A stretch of DNA of 64,000 bases from Chaetoceros tenuissimus. Taxonomy: Eukaryota; Bacillariophyta; Thalassiosirophyceae; Chaetocerotales; Chaetocerotaceae. A program made the translations under genes and the position numbers. This document shows, piece after piece, positions 1 to 10,094 of the stretch. The stretch lies in assembly GCA_021927905.1 (NCBI GenBank), contig BLLK01000062.1, positions 1,054,001-1,118,000 on the forward strand. Direction: 5' to 3'. Below the pieces are notes generated by a model that was given only the letters and a program-made list of their open reading frames with translations, searched no databases and had not been told where the DNA came from. How positions within the stretch are numbered: the first letter of the stretch is position 1; every line of letters starts with the position of its first letter.

Positions 1-1109
1 AACATATTCATCCTGAGTAACATCATCTGGCTTACGCATCCAAATTGGCTTCATGGAGTTGAGGTGCTCCCATTCATGGCTAACCTCCTTAATCTTCTTG
101 GTCTTCTTCTCCTTCTTTGACTCTTCCTCGTCAACTTCCTCAACCTTTGGCTTGTCATCGTCTTCGTCATCACTGTCATCATCATCGTCAGTTACTTCCT
201 TCTCGGTAGTCTTCTCAGTGTAAAGCTTGATTGGGAATCCAATGAATTCCGAGTGGGTCTTTACAAGATCCTTGACACGCTTTTCCTCAAGGTATTCAGA
301 CATATCCTCCTTCAAGTGAAGAATGATTCGGGTACCACGTCCAAGTCCAGAGTCTGTGGTAGGAGTGATGGTGAAGGATCCACCAGCCTCGGATACCCAG
401 GTGTTACATTCATCATCATTGTTCTTAGAAACTACCTCTACCTTATCAGCAACAAGGTATGCAGAATAGAAACCTACTCCGAATTGTCCAATCATGGAGA
501 TATCAGCTCCTGCGGAAAGAGCCTCCATGAATGCCTTGGTTCCAGACTTTGCAATGGTTCCTAGGTTATTGATAAGATCTGCCTTTGTCATACCAATTCC
601 AGAATCTTCAATGGTGAGAGTATTGTTTGCCTTGTCAGCAATGAGCTTGATTTGCATCTCTGGCTCAGAGTCAAGAACAGAGGAGTCAGTGAGAGACTGG
701 TAACGGATCTTATCGAGAGCATCACTAGCATTGGAGATGAGCTCACGAAGGAAAATTTCCTTGTTGGAGTAGAAGGTGTTGATAACTGCAAGAGTAAAAG
801 TTTCATTCGGTTAGTCTTGGTCAATGTGTAATTGTAACCATAGATGCATGTCGTACTTACTCAACGAAAGAAGCTGGTTGATATCAGCAGAGAATGCATA
901 GCTTTCAGCGTCGCCGGACTGCAGATGATAGGAATAGGAAAAGGTGTGAGTGACAATGCTTCGGAAGCTACCAAAGATTTTCAGGAATAGATTCAAGACT
1001 GCGAATCCTCTGCAACGTCCCGTCCCTTCCATCAGTAAACGCAGTGCGCATCTGATTGCAGGTATGGGAGGGAGTCGAGAGTGTCGGCATTGTTCGCATG
1101 ACTTACCAT
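1..1109 (-). CDS. HSP90: HSP90 molecular chaperone, cytosolic type (5' part, runs off window)
   Basis: ATP-dependent chaperone of the GHKL ATPase fold. The reverse strand encodes the N-terminal ATPase domain: [36 protein letters not shown], then the [19 protein letters not shown] nucleotide-pocket block. A highly charged linker (poly-D/E then K-rich) follows, and then the start of the middle domain ([18 protein letters not shown]). About 282 residues lie inside the window; the rest is beyond position 1. Proposed exons are 1109-1107, 918-861 and 785-1. The first coding exon is only the ATG, followed at once by GTAAGT; the second starts [15 protein letters not shown], giving [16 protein letters not shown], a normal cytosolic HSP90 start. 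Both introns (188 and 75 nt) have GT-AG ends and keep frame. No signal or transit peptide and no ER retention context is visible, so the cytosolic paralogue is favoured. Confidence 0.95.
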
Positions 1110-1913
1110 GGTTGTATTTCTAGTATTGCAAATGAAAAATTATGAACAATGAGGGTTTGGTTTTTCTTTTTGGAGAACAGACAAGAAGCAAGAAGCAGAG
1201 AGCAGCCAAAAAAGAAGACGAAAGAGTCTTCGTAGATTGGAAAAGATATCCTTTTGGATTTTTCTTTCACAGCCACTCAAAAATTGCGCGCCATTAGGAT
1301 CTCCAATATAATGAGGGACTCAATACAACGTGGAAAACATTAGCTAAAAAGGCTATTTTCATTGGTGTTTGATGATGATGTTTTTTGAGAACAGTGAAAA
1401 AGTCATTGCACAGCTGCTTTTGATAGCACCACGCACACAATATGCGTAGTATTGATGTACCATCGACGATGATGATCATGCAGTATGAGAAAGCTTCTGA
1501 TTCGAGTTCCCTCTCGTTGAAGCTTTGCGTTGCATGTTTGAAACTTAGGATTCAATGAGGTTTATTGAGTGAATACATAGAGATGAAAATAGGTGAGTGC
1601 AAAGACCTGCTAGAGTTTACAAAGGAACACACGAGAAAGATACGCAACTTTTGCTTTGGTCCTTCGTATTGCTTTTTGAAAGATTTCCATTTTTATAAAG
1701 CTAACGCGTTCTCAAATGTGAACTCTGTTTTTCCCTCTTGATTTCACTCTCACAGCAGCATACATTTAAATTGCTCCAGATTCATATTCAATCCAAGACC
1801 GTAACTTACATCAAGTCCTAATCAAGAATTTCAGAAAGAGTAGATATCAAATTCTTTCTCATCAAATCTACGTACATAATATCAATATCTGAAACATTCA
1901 TTCAACCATCATC
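1110..1913. other. Divergent intergenic region between HSP90 and the PX-like gene
   Basis: About 800 bp with no convincing gene. It must hold the promoters of both flanking genes. I looked for canonical heat-shock elements (alternating GAA/TTC units with 2-nt spacing) and found no clean array; the closest is a GAA-AGC-TTC palindrome near 1489 with the wrong spacing. The short open frame around 1294-1479 has no protein-like features. Confidence 0.4.
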
Positions 1914-3062
1914 ATGTCAGCCTATGCACTTCCGGGATCTTATTTCTTCCCAAAATCTACAAATAATACTGTAAAGCAAGAAAGTAAACCATCCTTGAAT
2001 TTAGATGTTTCTCAAGAGAAAAACTCAAATGTTGAAGGAAAAAGTAAAGAATCATCACCAAACTCATCATGGTATAGTAGTTCCAACGATCTACTGATAT
2101 CGATAAAGTCTGCAAGTATAGATCATATTCGGCTTATTCAAAGTTTCACAGCTTTTCGGCCTAGTGGAATAAGAGATCGAGTATCTTCTATTTCCAACAG
2201 TTTTGGGAATTTTGGTATAACCTCTACAGACTCAGATGAACAGTGGGGAGAATATGGCGATGACACTGTTGACGAGGAGGATAAAAATGAATATTGCATT
2301 GCAAGTGCTAGTCCTGATCAGCATGAAGTAGAGGAAAGTTCTAATCATGCTTTAACATATGATCAGCAAGCATGTTCACCAACGAACACAATGCATAGTC
2401 ATGCATTTCATTCGAATTCGTCATCAGAGACAAATTCTCATGATGATGCCATTCAATTTACACTTTCAATATCATTCAATGGCAGAAAGTATATAGCAAC
2501 TCGAGCGTTGCCTTTGTTTGTCAAACTAAGAACTGATTTGATGCAAGAAATAGCCCGCAGTAAAAAGAATAAAGTACGCTTCCATGACCCAACGACGCCT
2601 TCGCAACATAACCAAGATATATTTTATGAATCAAGAGAACACGAAGAAGAAGTAGTTATTCCTGAATTGCCAACGGATGGTAATATCGGAATGACTGGTT
2701 GTGGTTTTAGGGGATTGCAGGAAGCTGTCACAAAATATTGTCCTCCTATGGAGAGTTGGATACGCAATGTTGCTGCTCTTGTTCCTTCAAGTCCAACATT
2801 AGCAAACTTCTTATGGGAGCCTCTTCACAAAAGCAACAATTTTGATTCGATATCAAACTTTGGGAATGCTCACAATTCCACTAATTCCTTGGGTGGTCTT
2901 GGGTCTGTACGAGGATCTTCTCTTACTCTCAATTCCATTACTGAATCTACCGGAAATGAAGATTTAGATGAAAGCGACGAGTCTGATTCGGAAAATGAAG
3001 ATACTTTTGAATCTCAGAACACATTCACAACACCCAAATCCTCGTTCTCACAGTTTTATTAA
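1914..3062 (+). CDS. Putative PX-like domain protein, Ser-rich and acidic
   Basis: Single-exon protein of 382 residues; the ATG sits after CATC. The first ~175 residues are Ser/Asn-rich and look disordered. Residues ~180-305 read like a divergent phox-homology (PX) fold: a beta segment IQFTLSISFNGRKYIATRAL, an LFVKLRTDLMQEI helix as in the 'RRYSDF..L' region, an IPELP proline motif, then a final helix GLQEAVTKYCPPMESWIRN and SPTLANFLWEPL, which resembles the end of PX domains. If real, it would bind phosphoinositides at endomembranes. The tail is Ser/Asp/Glu-rich (DLDESDESDSENED). The PX assignment is inference from pattern and unverified; the canonical Arg of the RR[YF] motif is not clear. 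The gene is convergent with the downstream sulfotransferase-like gene. Confidence 0.55.
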   Translation: MSAYALPGSYFFPKSTNNTVKQESKPSLNLDVSQEKNSNVEGKSKESSPNSSWYSSSNDLLISIKSASIDHIRLIQSFTAFRPSGIRDRVSSISNSFGNFGITSTDSDEQWGEYGDDTVDEEDKNEYCIASASPDQHEVEESSNHALTYDQQACSPTNTMHSHAFHSNSSSETNSHDDAIQFTLSISFNGRKYIATRALPLFVKLRTDLMQEIARSKKNKVRFHDPTTPSQHNQDIFYESREHEEEVVIPELPTDGNIGMTGCGFRGLQEAVTKYCPPMESWIRNVAALVPSSPTLANFLWEPLHKSNNFDSISNFGNAHNSTNSLGGLGSVRGSSLTLNSITESTGNEDLDESDESDSENEDTFESQNTFTTPKSSFSQFY

Positions 3063-3169
3063 ATGTGATCAGAGGGGGACATTTAGTTTCCATAGTATCA
3101 ATTAGGATTTAAATATAGCTAAGTATTTGCACTCGTACACGTGGACGTAACTATTATTACAGAATTAAT

Positions 3170-4348
3170 TTACATATCCAATGGGATTGTGTAGTTGAAT
3201 GCTTCCAAAATGTCAGAATACAATGTTGCTTTAGCAAAGTCAAGGTCCAGTTTGGAAAAGGATTCCGATCTTCTGGAGACATTGCCGTACTTTAAAACAG
3301 AATCCAAGAAACCATTAGAACCTTTGTGCCCAAGACCTGTCTTGGCGCTACTCTTAATATACTGGAATGGTCTATCAAACATTTTTCCACCTGCACAGAG
3401 GCAAACCTTTTCAACAACATATTCTGTATGGAAAATTAAGTCCTCAAAACGGATGACAGCCTTTGGAAAATCAGCTTTCAACCATTCACCATAGTAATCA
3501 TTATAAAGATGTGCCAATGACTTATGGTGGGTGTAATTGTGATTTTTCTTGCTATATGCTATAGAAACATTGAATGATTTACGAGGCCAAATCATTTTTC
3601 TTTCCTTCTCGTTTATTGGAACAAGATTGGGGCAGTGTCCTGGTATTTCTCGCCAGAAAGCTTCATATCGATGCCTGCATATTGAGTCCATGAACGTAAG
3701 TGGATCTTTAATCATCAAAACTGGAAAGAAATTCTCTTGAATAGCTCCTTGAAATCGTTTAGCAACATGCTTCAAACGCCAGCTAAGTGGACTATGTTTT
3801 CCCCAAGGTACCTGGGCTTTCACAGCTCGATCTAGTACAAAAACAGTTTTACTTTTCGTAGCTTCTGATATTTTGAATTCGCAATTTTCAGTCAACAGAT
3901 CCTCCAAGAGGTTTGTGCCAGTGTTAAACATACCAGCAGGAGCAATGAAGCGATCTCCTTCTTTCACTTTCCCCTTGAATTTTTCACAAGTCCCCTCATC
4001 AAGTTGTACAATTGGCTTCGAGCCGTAAATATTTGTATATTTCTCTACAGATGGTATCTTTTGCCTTATTTCAGGAGTAACTTCGACCCCAGCCTTTAGT
4101 AATATATCTTCAAAAGATTTGATCTCAGGTAATGAATCTCCTCCATCTCTTTCGAACCACCGTCTGGCATTTTCATCAGAGTACTTTTTCATACCATATA
4201 TATCAGTATTAGGAGGGAACCTACTTTTCATAAACATTTCTATTCCAATTATTTGAAAAATTGTAATGAAAAGCATGAAACCAAGAACTGAGAAAATAAG
4301 CTTATGATGAAACTCACGACGATGCCAACTAGAGTTGTTTTCGTCCAT
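3170..4348 (-). CDS. Sulfotransferase-like type II membrane protein
   Basis: 392 residues in one exon, starting at the ATG at 4348. A short basic N-terminus (HRREFHHK) is followed by one membrane span (LIFSVLGFMLFITIFQIIGI, ~15-38), the topology of Golgi carbohydrate sulfotransferases. The lumenal part has APAGMFNTGTNLLEDLL (~136-152), which fits the 5'-phosphosulfate loop that binds PAPS. Near ~220, LMIKDPLTFMDSICRHRYEA is in the position of the 3'-phosphate-binding segment. The downstream IRFEDLIFHTEYVVEKVC is also typical of the family. Substrate cannot be told; sulfated polysaccharides or glycoproteins are plausible for an alga. It shares the ~435-bp upstream region with the divergent kinase gene. 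Confidence 0.7.
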   Translation of the reverse strand: MDENNSSWHRREFHHKLIFSVLGFMLFITIFQIIGIEMFMKSRFPPNTDIYGMKKYSDENARRWFERDGGDSLPEIKSFEDILLKAGVEVTPEIRQKIPSVEKYTNIYGSKPIVQLDEGTCEKFKGKVKEGDRFIAPAGMFNTGTNLLEDLLTENCEFKISEATKSKTVFVLDRAVKAQVPWGKHSPLSWRLKHVAKRFQGAIQENFFPVLMIKDPLTFMDSICRHRYEAFWREIPGHCPNLVPINEKERKMIWPRKSFNVSIAYSKKNHNYTHHKSLAHLYNDYYGEWLKADFPKAVIRFEDLIFHTEYVVEKVCLCAGGKMFDRPFQYIKSSAKTGLGHKGSNGFLDSVLKYGNVSRRSESFSKLDLDFAKATLYSDILEAFNYTIPLDM

Positions 4349-4474
4349 CTTCTGCTAGAATTTTTGACAAGCTTAACCAAGTGAATGCTGTAAAGGCTGC
4401 ACTAATTCGTATGTTCATATTGAGATAATTTTCTCTTCACTCTCTCCTCTCTCCCAAAACAAAAAGGCTTCGTC

Positions 4475-4540
4475 ATTGGTCATTGGTCGGGGGCGGCGGG
4501 CATTAGCCATGTAAAAAGATCCACTTCGGGCCAATTAGAT
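4475..4540. promoter_or_regulatory. CCAAT-box cluster in the shared divergent promoter
   Basis: The 435-bp gap between the sulfotransferase-like gene (minus) and the tandem kinase gene (plus) contains ATTGG at 4475-4479 and 4482-4486 (CCAAT on the minus strand), followed by a G/C-rich GGGGGCGGCGGG, and a forward CCAAT near 4530. This is unusually GC-rich for the neighbourhood. NF-Y-type binding is inference only. Confidence 0.3.
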
Positions 4541-4783
4541 GCACGACTGCTAGCAGCTGGCGGAAAAATTGATCACACTTTTACTTGAAACTGATGGTAC
4601 CATACGTACCCTAGCTAGTACTACACACTACACACCTACCACCTACCATAGCAGAAAGAAGGAATCATACATTAACAAACGATCAAGTGGAAGTTGACTT
4701 CGAAATACTTCTCGCTTTGCTTGTGCTCCATTGATTTTGTGTATATAAGTTTTCATTTATTTGTCTGGCCGTTTCGATAGAAG

Positions 4784-6999
4784 ATGGCAGCTACAACAAA
4801 ATTTTTATCCAAATATGATATGCAAGATATGCTTGGCAAGGGAGCTTTTGGCTCTGTCTGGAAGGCGATTGATCATGACACTGATGTTCCAGTCGCAGTT
4901 AAAGTTATAGATCGAAGGTAAGTTTGTCTAGATATATATTCATGTCTAATTTCCTGAAAGGAGGTTTTCTCACGGTTCATCTCGATATTGCTATTCCTAT
5001 TTGAAGAAAGTTGAAGCCTAAGGATGACAAGGCGGTATACGATGAAGTGGCAATCATGAAAGATCTTAGCGGCAATGATTCAATTGTACAACTCTTAAAT
5101 TTTTACGAATCGGAGAAAACATTTCATGTAGTTTTAGAATTAGCTATGGGAGGAGATGTATTTGAGCGTTTATCCAAAAGAAGGTACTACAAAGAAACTG
5201 ATGCAAGAGAACTTAGTTTCCATCTTTTGAATGCAGTATCTTTTATTCATTCGAAGGGTTATGTTCATAGAGATTTAAAGCCAGAAAATCTTTTGTTGAG
5301 AGATGAATCTGATGACTCGGATGGTTTGATGGTGGCAGATTTTGGATTTGCAGTAAGGAATACATCCGATCAACTAAAGACTCGTTGCGGTAAGTTCTTC
5401 CAGTTATAATTATTTCAATTTTGTACCTCGATTCTCACAACATTGGAATAAAGGTACTCCTGCATTTGTTGCACCGGAGATTTGTGTCGGGGTTCCATAT
5501 GGCAGTTCTGTCGATGTTTGGAGTTGCGGAGTTATTCTATATTTACTTCTTGGAGGCTATGCTCCTTTCCAACAAAGAGATATGAGAGAATTATTTCGAA
5601 AAATTCGTGCCGCTGATTATTCCTTCCATGAAAAGTATTGGGATCCTATTTCAATGCCTGCAAAACAGTTGATTGCAAGAATGTTGACCGTAGACCCTAC
5701 GAAAAGAATCACTGCAGAAGAAGCCTTGAAATCAAAGTGGATGACAATGCCAGACGAGGAGATGGGTCCTGCAATGAAGGAAAATCTTTCTGAGACAATT
5801 GCACAAATGAAAAAGTTCGTGGCTAGAAATAAACTTCGTGGTGCCATGATTGCAACAACATACGCAACTACAGCAAAGTTTTGGGCTGGGAACGCGGTCA
5901 GTTTTATGTCGAAGAACACCACGGTTGGATCAAGCGCTTTTGCTTCAAATAAAACTCTCACAAAAGGGAAAGTTGGTCAGAAGTTTGATAATATTTATCA
6001 ACTTGATCAAAAGCTAAGACAAGGTAGAATATCTGGTATATGGAAAGGAGCAAGACGAGAGGCCGAAAATGGCATGGAACTAGCGATTAAAGTCATCAGC
6101 GTTGATAAATGCAATTTGCAGGAAGAGTCAAGAATTATGAATGAGGTGGCGATTTTACAATCTTTGAATCACCCAAACATTTTGAGACTTCATGATTTCT
6201 TTGAAGAGTCACCTAATTTCTTTATTGTCATGGAGCTCATGGAAGGTGGTGACGTGTTTGATAAAATTGTTGAGAAGACACAATATACAGAGAAAGATGC
6301 AAAGGAACTTGTGCGATCTTTACTGAAAGGTGTTGAATACATCCACACTCGTCGTGTCGCACACAGAGATCTGAAACCCCAGAATCTACTGCTTGCGTCA
6401 TTAGAAAGCGATGTTTTGGTGAAAATAGCAGACTTTTCTTTTGCAAGGCGAGTTCACACTCCAAAAAGTCTATTTACAAGGTGTGGAACACCAACATATG
6501 TCGGTAAGCAGAAAAAAGTCGTCAAATACTGTGATTTTTCCAAGCTTTTTCTCACAAAAATATTTTTACAGCTCCTGAAATCTTGAAAAATCACCCTCAC
6601 GATGAAAGTGCCGATATGTGGAGTGTTGGAGTCATTGCTTTTGTTGCGTTAGTGGGATATCCCCCTTTCATAGAAGAAGATCAGAGGGTTTTATTTAGAA
6701 AGATAAGATTAGGTGAATATTGTTTTTACGACGAAGACTGGGAGGGAATATCAGCTGATGCACGGGACTTAATATCGAAACTATTGATAGTCGACCCAGA
6801 CCACAGATGTACAGCGAGTCAAGCGATTAATCACAAATGGATTACTGGCGACGATAGTGGACTTTCTACACGCGATATATCTGCAAGCTTGAAGAAATTG
6901 AAGACTTCTATGGGCTCAATAGACGAGGATAATCAGCCCGAAAACAAGAATTATCAATCTTTTGGAGAAATCCCAAACGAATCTGTATTGCCGATGTAG
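4784..6999 (+). CDS. Tandem CaMK-like protein kinase with two catalytic domains
   Basis: Predicted 664-residue Ser/Thr kinase from exons 4784-4917, 5007-5389, 5454-6503 and 6572-6999 (GT-AG, frame-consistent). Domain 1 (~10-268) has the Gly loop GKGAFGSVWKA, VAVKVI lysine, HRDLKPENLLL, ADFGFA and CGTPAFVAPE. It is followed by a CaMKII-like autoregulatory segment, ETIAQMKKFVARNKLRGAM (~286-304), with a Thr at residue 287. Domain 2 (~354-612) has LAIKVI lysine, HRDLKPQNLLL and CGTPTYVAPE, but its Gly loop is degenerate (RQGRISGIWKG) and DFG reads DFS. The intron between CG-TP and the APE block occurs at the same place in both domains, pointing to internal gene duplication. Substrates are unknown; Ca2+/calmodulin control is inferred from the linker. 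Confidence 0.85.
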
Positions 7000-7150
7000 G
7001 CTTCGGCATTTTTGTGAAGTGTTTTTACGAACCAGTCAGACTGATAACCTTGCATAGAAATAGTAAGCGTAATCAGCACAATATTTCTACGTTTACTTTA
7101 GAGGACATTTATGTAGGTGAATAAAGCATGTGCATTGTCTTTCAAAATTT

Positions 7151-8322
7151 TCATGGAAGAAATGTTTCAGTGGTATCATTAGATCCACCTTCAGTGGAAG
7201 CAGTAATGGACCCAAGTCCAAGAAAAGAATTCGAAGATGTGTCATCTGAGTCTAGTAGCGATTTCTTAAAAAGTGCTGATGTTGTAGACGCTTCAGATGA
7301 TTCAGATTTTGCAGGATATGTTTTCTCCAAAGGTCTCGACTTTTCATATGACTTTCTAAAAACTTTCGGCTTTACACTAAGCGAATTTCCATCAGTGTTT
7401 TTGTTTTTCTTAGAGGTTTTTGTCTTCCTCCTTGTACTAGCATTGCTTTCGACTGTAGAAGCTTCCAAATCAAACGAGTCATCTTCCTCCTTACTGCTAA
7501 ATAATTTTTTCATCCATCTGATAATTGCGATGATTGGAGCAATAGTGAAGAAGATAGATCCAACCAAAAAATAGTGAACAGCATGTGCAATGTTCCCTTC
7601 CTTGCCTTCGATATATTCTTCTAAATATGTCGCAGAAGCAATGATGAAGAATACTGCCCCAATGATGGTGCAACTGTGAAAACTCTGAGGTGAGAAATTA
7701 CAATAAAGGAAAGTCGAATCATTTTCGTGACGTCATAGAGAAACACTTACATGGATTGAATAATCTTTTCACGCAAAAGGAAAATGTTATAAAGAGCTGG
7801 AAAACAGAGGAAGTAGCATCCAAACATGAATGCATCACCTCCAAGATGGTCATGTTTACTGCATATCTTTGGCAGAAAGTAGAAAGCGCCAACAAGAAAC
7901 ACAATTGAAGCGATGACATTGATAATGGACATAAAAACTCTAGTTTCTGAAACTACAGCGCTTTGGTTTGTTCTCTTATTTTTCAGCTTTCGAGTATCCC
8001 ATGCATCCTGTAATGATCCCAATAAGAGAAGCAAACATCCACAGATGAATAATTTGGCACCAATTGCCATGGATTGTTTGGAGAGCTTGTGCATACTGGG
8101 ATAAAAGAAAATTGAACCTATCATAAACAGGATACCTGCGAATAGATAGCTGATGTGTTTCACCAATTTCCACTCAAAAGATTTGTGTACATCGCCTACG
8201 TTTGACTCCAATTCTTCCAAAAGTGGTACAATTGTTTCTTTGGCATTTTCATTTGCACTTTTACAACTTCTACAGCATCGACGGCAATCAGGTAAACTCA
8301 GCTCACATCTAATTTTTACCAT
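7151..8322 (-). CDS. YrhK-like multi-pass membrane protein
   Basis: 364 residues predicted from exons 8322-7751 and 7673-7151; the 77-nt intron has GTAAGT...TTTTCACAG ends and restores IIQSI-CTIIGAVFF. After a Cys/Arg-rich start (CRRCCRSCKS), paired hydrophobic hairpins occur at ~55-105 (SYLFAGILFMIGSIFFYP, LFICGCLLLLLGSLQD), ~130-185 and ~193-250. The pattern 'xxxGSIxFxP...G...lFxxGsxxxlxxxx' fits the YrhK-like domain, here about three times. The C-terminal ~110 residues are Lys/Ser-rich and probably cytosolic. Function is unknown. It is convergent with the tandem kinase gene, with about 150 bp between stop codons. Confidence 0.65.
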
Positions 8323-8689
8323 TGTTTAAAGTCGAACCTAATGGAATTGTAAGTTATTGCAAAGAAGGTAAAAAGGAGGTAGTGTGTGCTATTGTAGAAC
8401 ATGAATATGTGATGTTTTAGAAAACAATGCAATCTTCATATTTCATATCTTTTGCTCTGCCACGACACAAATTTTTTATTCTGTGCCACGGCACGACTAG
8501 TCTTCAAAAGTCGTAGACATGATCTACTTATTGCTACAGATATGTATGTACGAAAACCGATCAAAAAAAGAAATGGAGAGAAAACAATACTACGATACAT
8601 AAAAGTCATTAGTTTCACATACCATAGTTGGTTTGCCTATATCCACCAAGAATAATTTTTCAGAAAGTTTCTGTGCATTGTGCATACTC

Positions 8690-10045
8690 ATGATAGCATC
8701 ATTTTCCAAGGAATCATGTAGGCAGTTACTACAACTGTCCAAAAACGTGCCTGCGAGTATTTCATCTAGATCACTGCACTCTGAGGTGATTGGAGTTTGG
8801 ATCTTTCACAGACATGGCGATCGCACACCTAGTCATCCTTTGGTGGCTGACCAATTCATAGACCAAGAAATTGAATTTTGGACTACAAAAATCCCTTCGG
8901 CTGACAGAACACACTTCGACCTTTTGAGTCAAAGGTTTCCTGCATCCATACATGAATTGAACAATGGTGGAAAGTTTCTTGACGCTGATTCAGGAAGATT
9001 TCCTTATGGATTCCTGAGTTGGAAGGGGATGAATCAATTACACAAACTCGGCTTGGAATTATCTCAAAAGTATACAAATGGTAAAGACTCATTTCGAGAC
9101 TCGTGGAATATTAATGTCTTCAGCACAAATTACCTCAGAACTGTGAAAAGTGTACAGTGCCTACTTGATGGATTACTACATGGATATGAAAACCATGGGG
9201 ACTATGAGACAAGAAATGCAGAGAGTTTTGGGGGAGGAAGTGATAATTCCAATCAGATTATAATAAATGTACGACAGCCACTTGACGAAACTTTGAATGC
9301 ATTCGATACGAAACCAAATGAAATTAGACCAATTATCAAAAATATTATGGAGTCTACGGAATTTCGTGAACATGATGGTAAAGCAACCTCCTTAGCTGCA
9401 AGATTAACGAGCTACATACCAGGTTTAATGAATTACAAAGGTTCTGGACCTTCGGGTATCAATTGGGTCTTCGCTGCAGATCACTTTGTATGTCGAGATT
9501 CACATAATCTTAAATTTACTGCATTTTCAGAATTACAAGATAAACCGGAAGAAGAAGCTGTCTTGCAAGCTCTCTATACTGCCACAGTTTCACATCTTGC
9601 ATCAAGGTTTCAGTTTTGGTATCAGGGAGCGACTCTAGAGTATATGGCTAAGCCGGCATTGAACGAGGTCTATTCAAGCATGATGGACACTATAGAACAA
9701 GATGGGACTGGTCTTAAACCATTCACCATATTCAGTTGCCATGACGTTACAATTTTGGCTCTCCTTTATGGTCTCAAGGCTAAGTTTACTCTCGCATACG
9801 AAATATTGGCTTCGATTGGTATAGAGCATGGTCCAACAGAAAAAGATCGACGTTATTGGCCAGAGTATGCATCTCACTTGATATTTGAATTAGAAAAGGT
9901 GTATTGTAGCGAATCTAAATCAGAGAATTTTCGCATCAATATCTTACTCAATGGTAGTCACGTTGAAACTTATACAACATTGAAAGAAAATAGAACCATG
10001 GACATATCGGAATTCCAAAATATTCTGACCAATGTGAACGAATAA
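8690..10045 (+). CDS. Histidine acid phosphatase (branch 2 histidine phosphatase)
   Basis: Hydrolyses phosphomonoesters through a phospho-histidine. The catalytic RHGxRxP motif is explicit (VWIFHRHGDRTPSHPL, ~40-55), and the C-terminal HD proton-donor motif is FSCHDVTILALLYGL (~345). The ~451-residue length suits acid phosphatases of the ACP2/ACP6 type. The start is uncertain: the first in-frame ATG is at 8690, but a TTTTTCAG at 8657-8663 could be a splice acceptor for an unseen 5' exon carrying a targeting sequence. No signal peptide is clear in the chosen start, so the compartment is open. Lysophosphatidic acid phosphatase is one possibility. Confidence 0.85.
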   Translation: MIASFSKESCRQLLQLSKNVPASISSRSLHSEVIGVWIFHRHGDRTPSHPLVADQFIDQEIEFWTTKIPSADRTHFDLLSQRFPASIHELNNGGKFLDADSGRFPYGFLSWKGMNQLHKLGLELSQKYTNGKDSFRDSWNINVFSTNYLRTVKSVQCLLDGLLHGYENHGDYETRNAESFGGGSDNSNQIIINVRQPLDETLNAFDTKPNEIRPIIKNIMESTEFREHDGKATSLAARLTSYIPGLMNYKGSGPSGINWVFAADHFVCRDSHNLKFTAFSELQDKPEEEAVLQALYTATVSHLASRFQFWYQGATLEYMAKPALNEVYSSMMDTIEQDGTGLKPFTIFSCHDVTILALLYGLKAKFTLAYEILASIGIEHGPTEKDRRYWPEYASHLIFELEKVYCSESKSENFRINILLNGSHVETYTTLKENRTMDISEFQNILTNVNE

Positions 10046-10094
10046 AATATTTACTGATGTTATTAAAAAACAATCATATGAAAATTTGTAATAA

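Noticed and set aside
1489-1520. Heat-shock element upstream of HSP90
   Set aside because: The GAA-AGC-TTC palindrome has 3-nt rather than 2-nt spacing and no further units in phase.
7128-7574. Plus-strand 148-codon open frame with hydrophobic stretch
   Set aside because: It is antisense to the C-terminal exon of the YrhK-like gene, whose frame continues through a well-formed intron.
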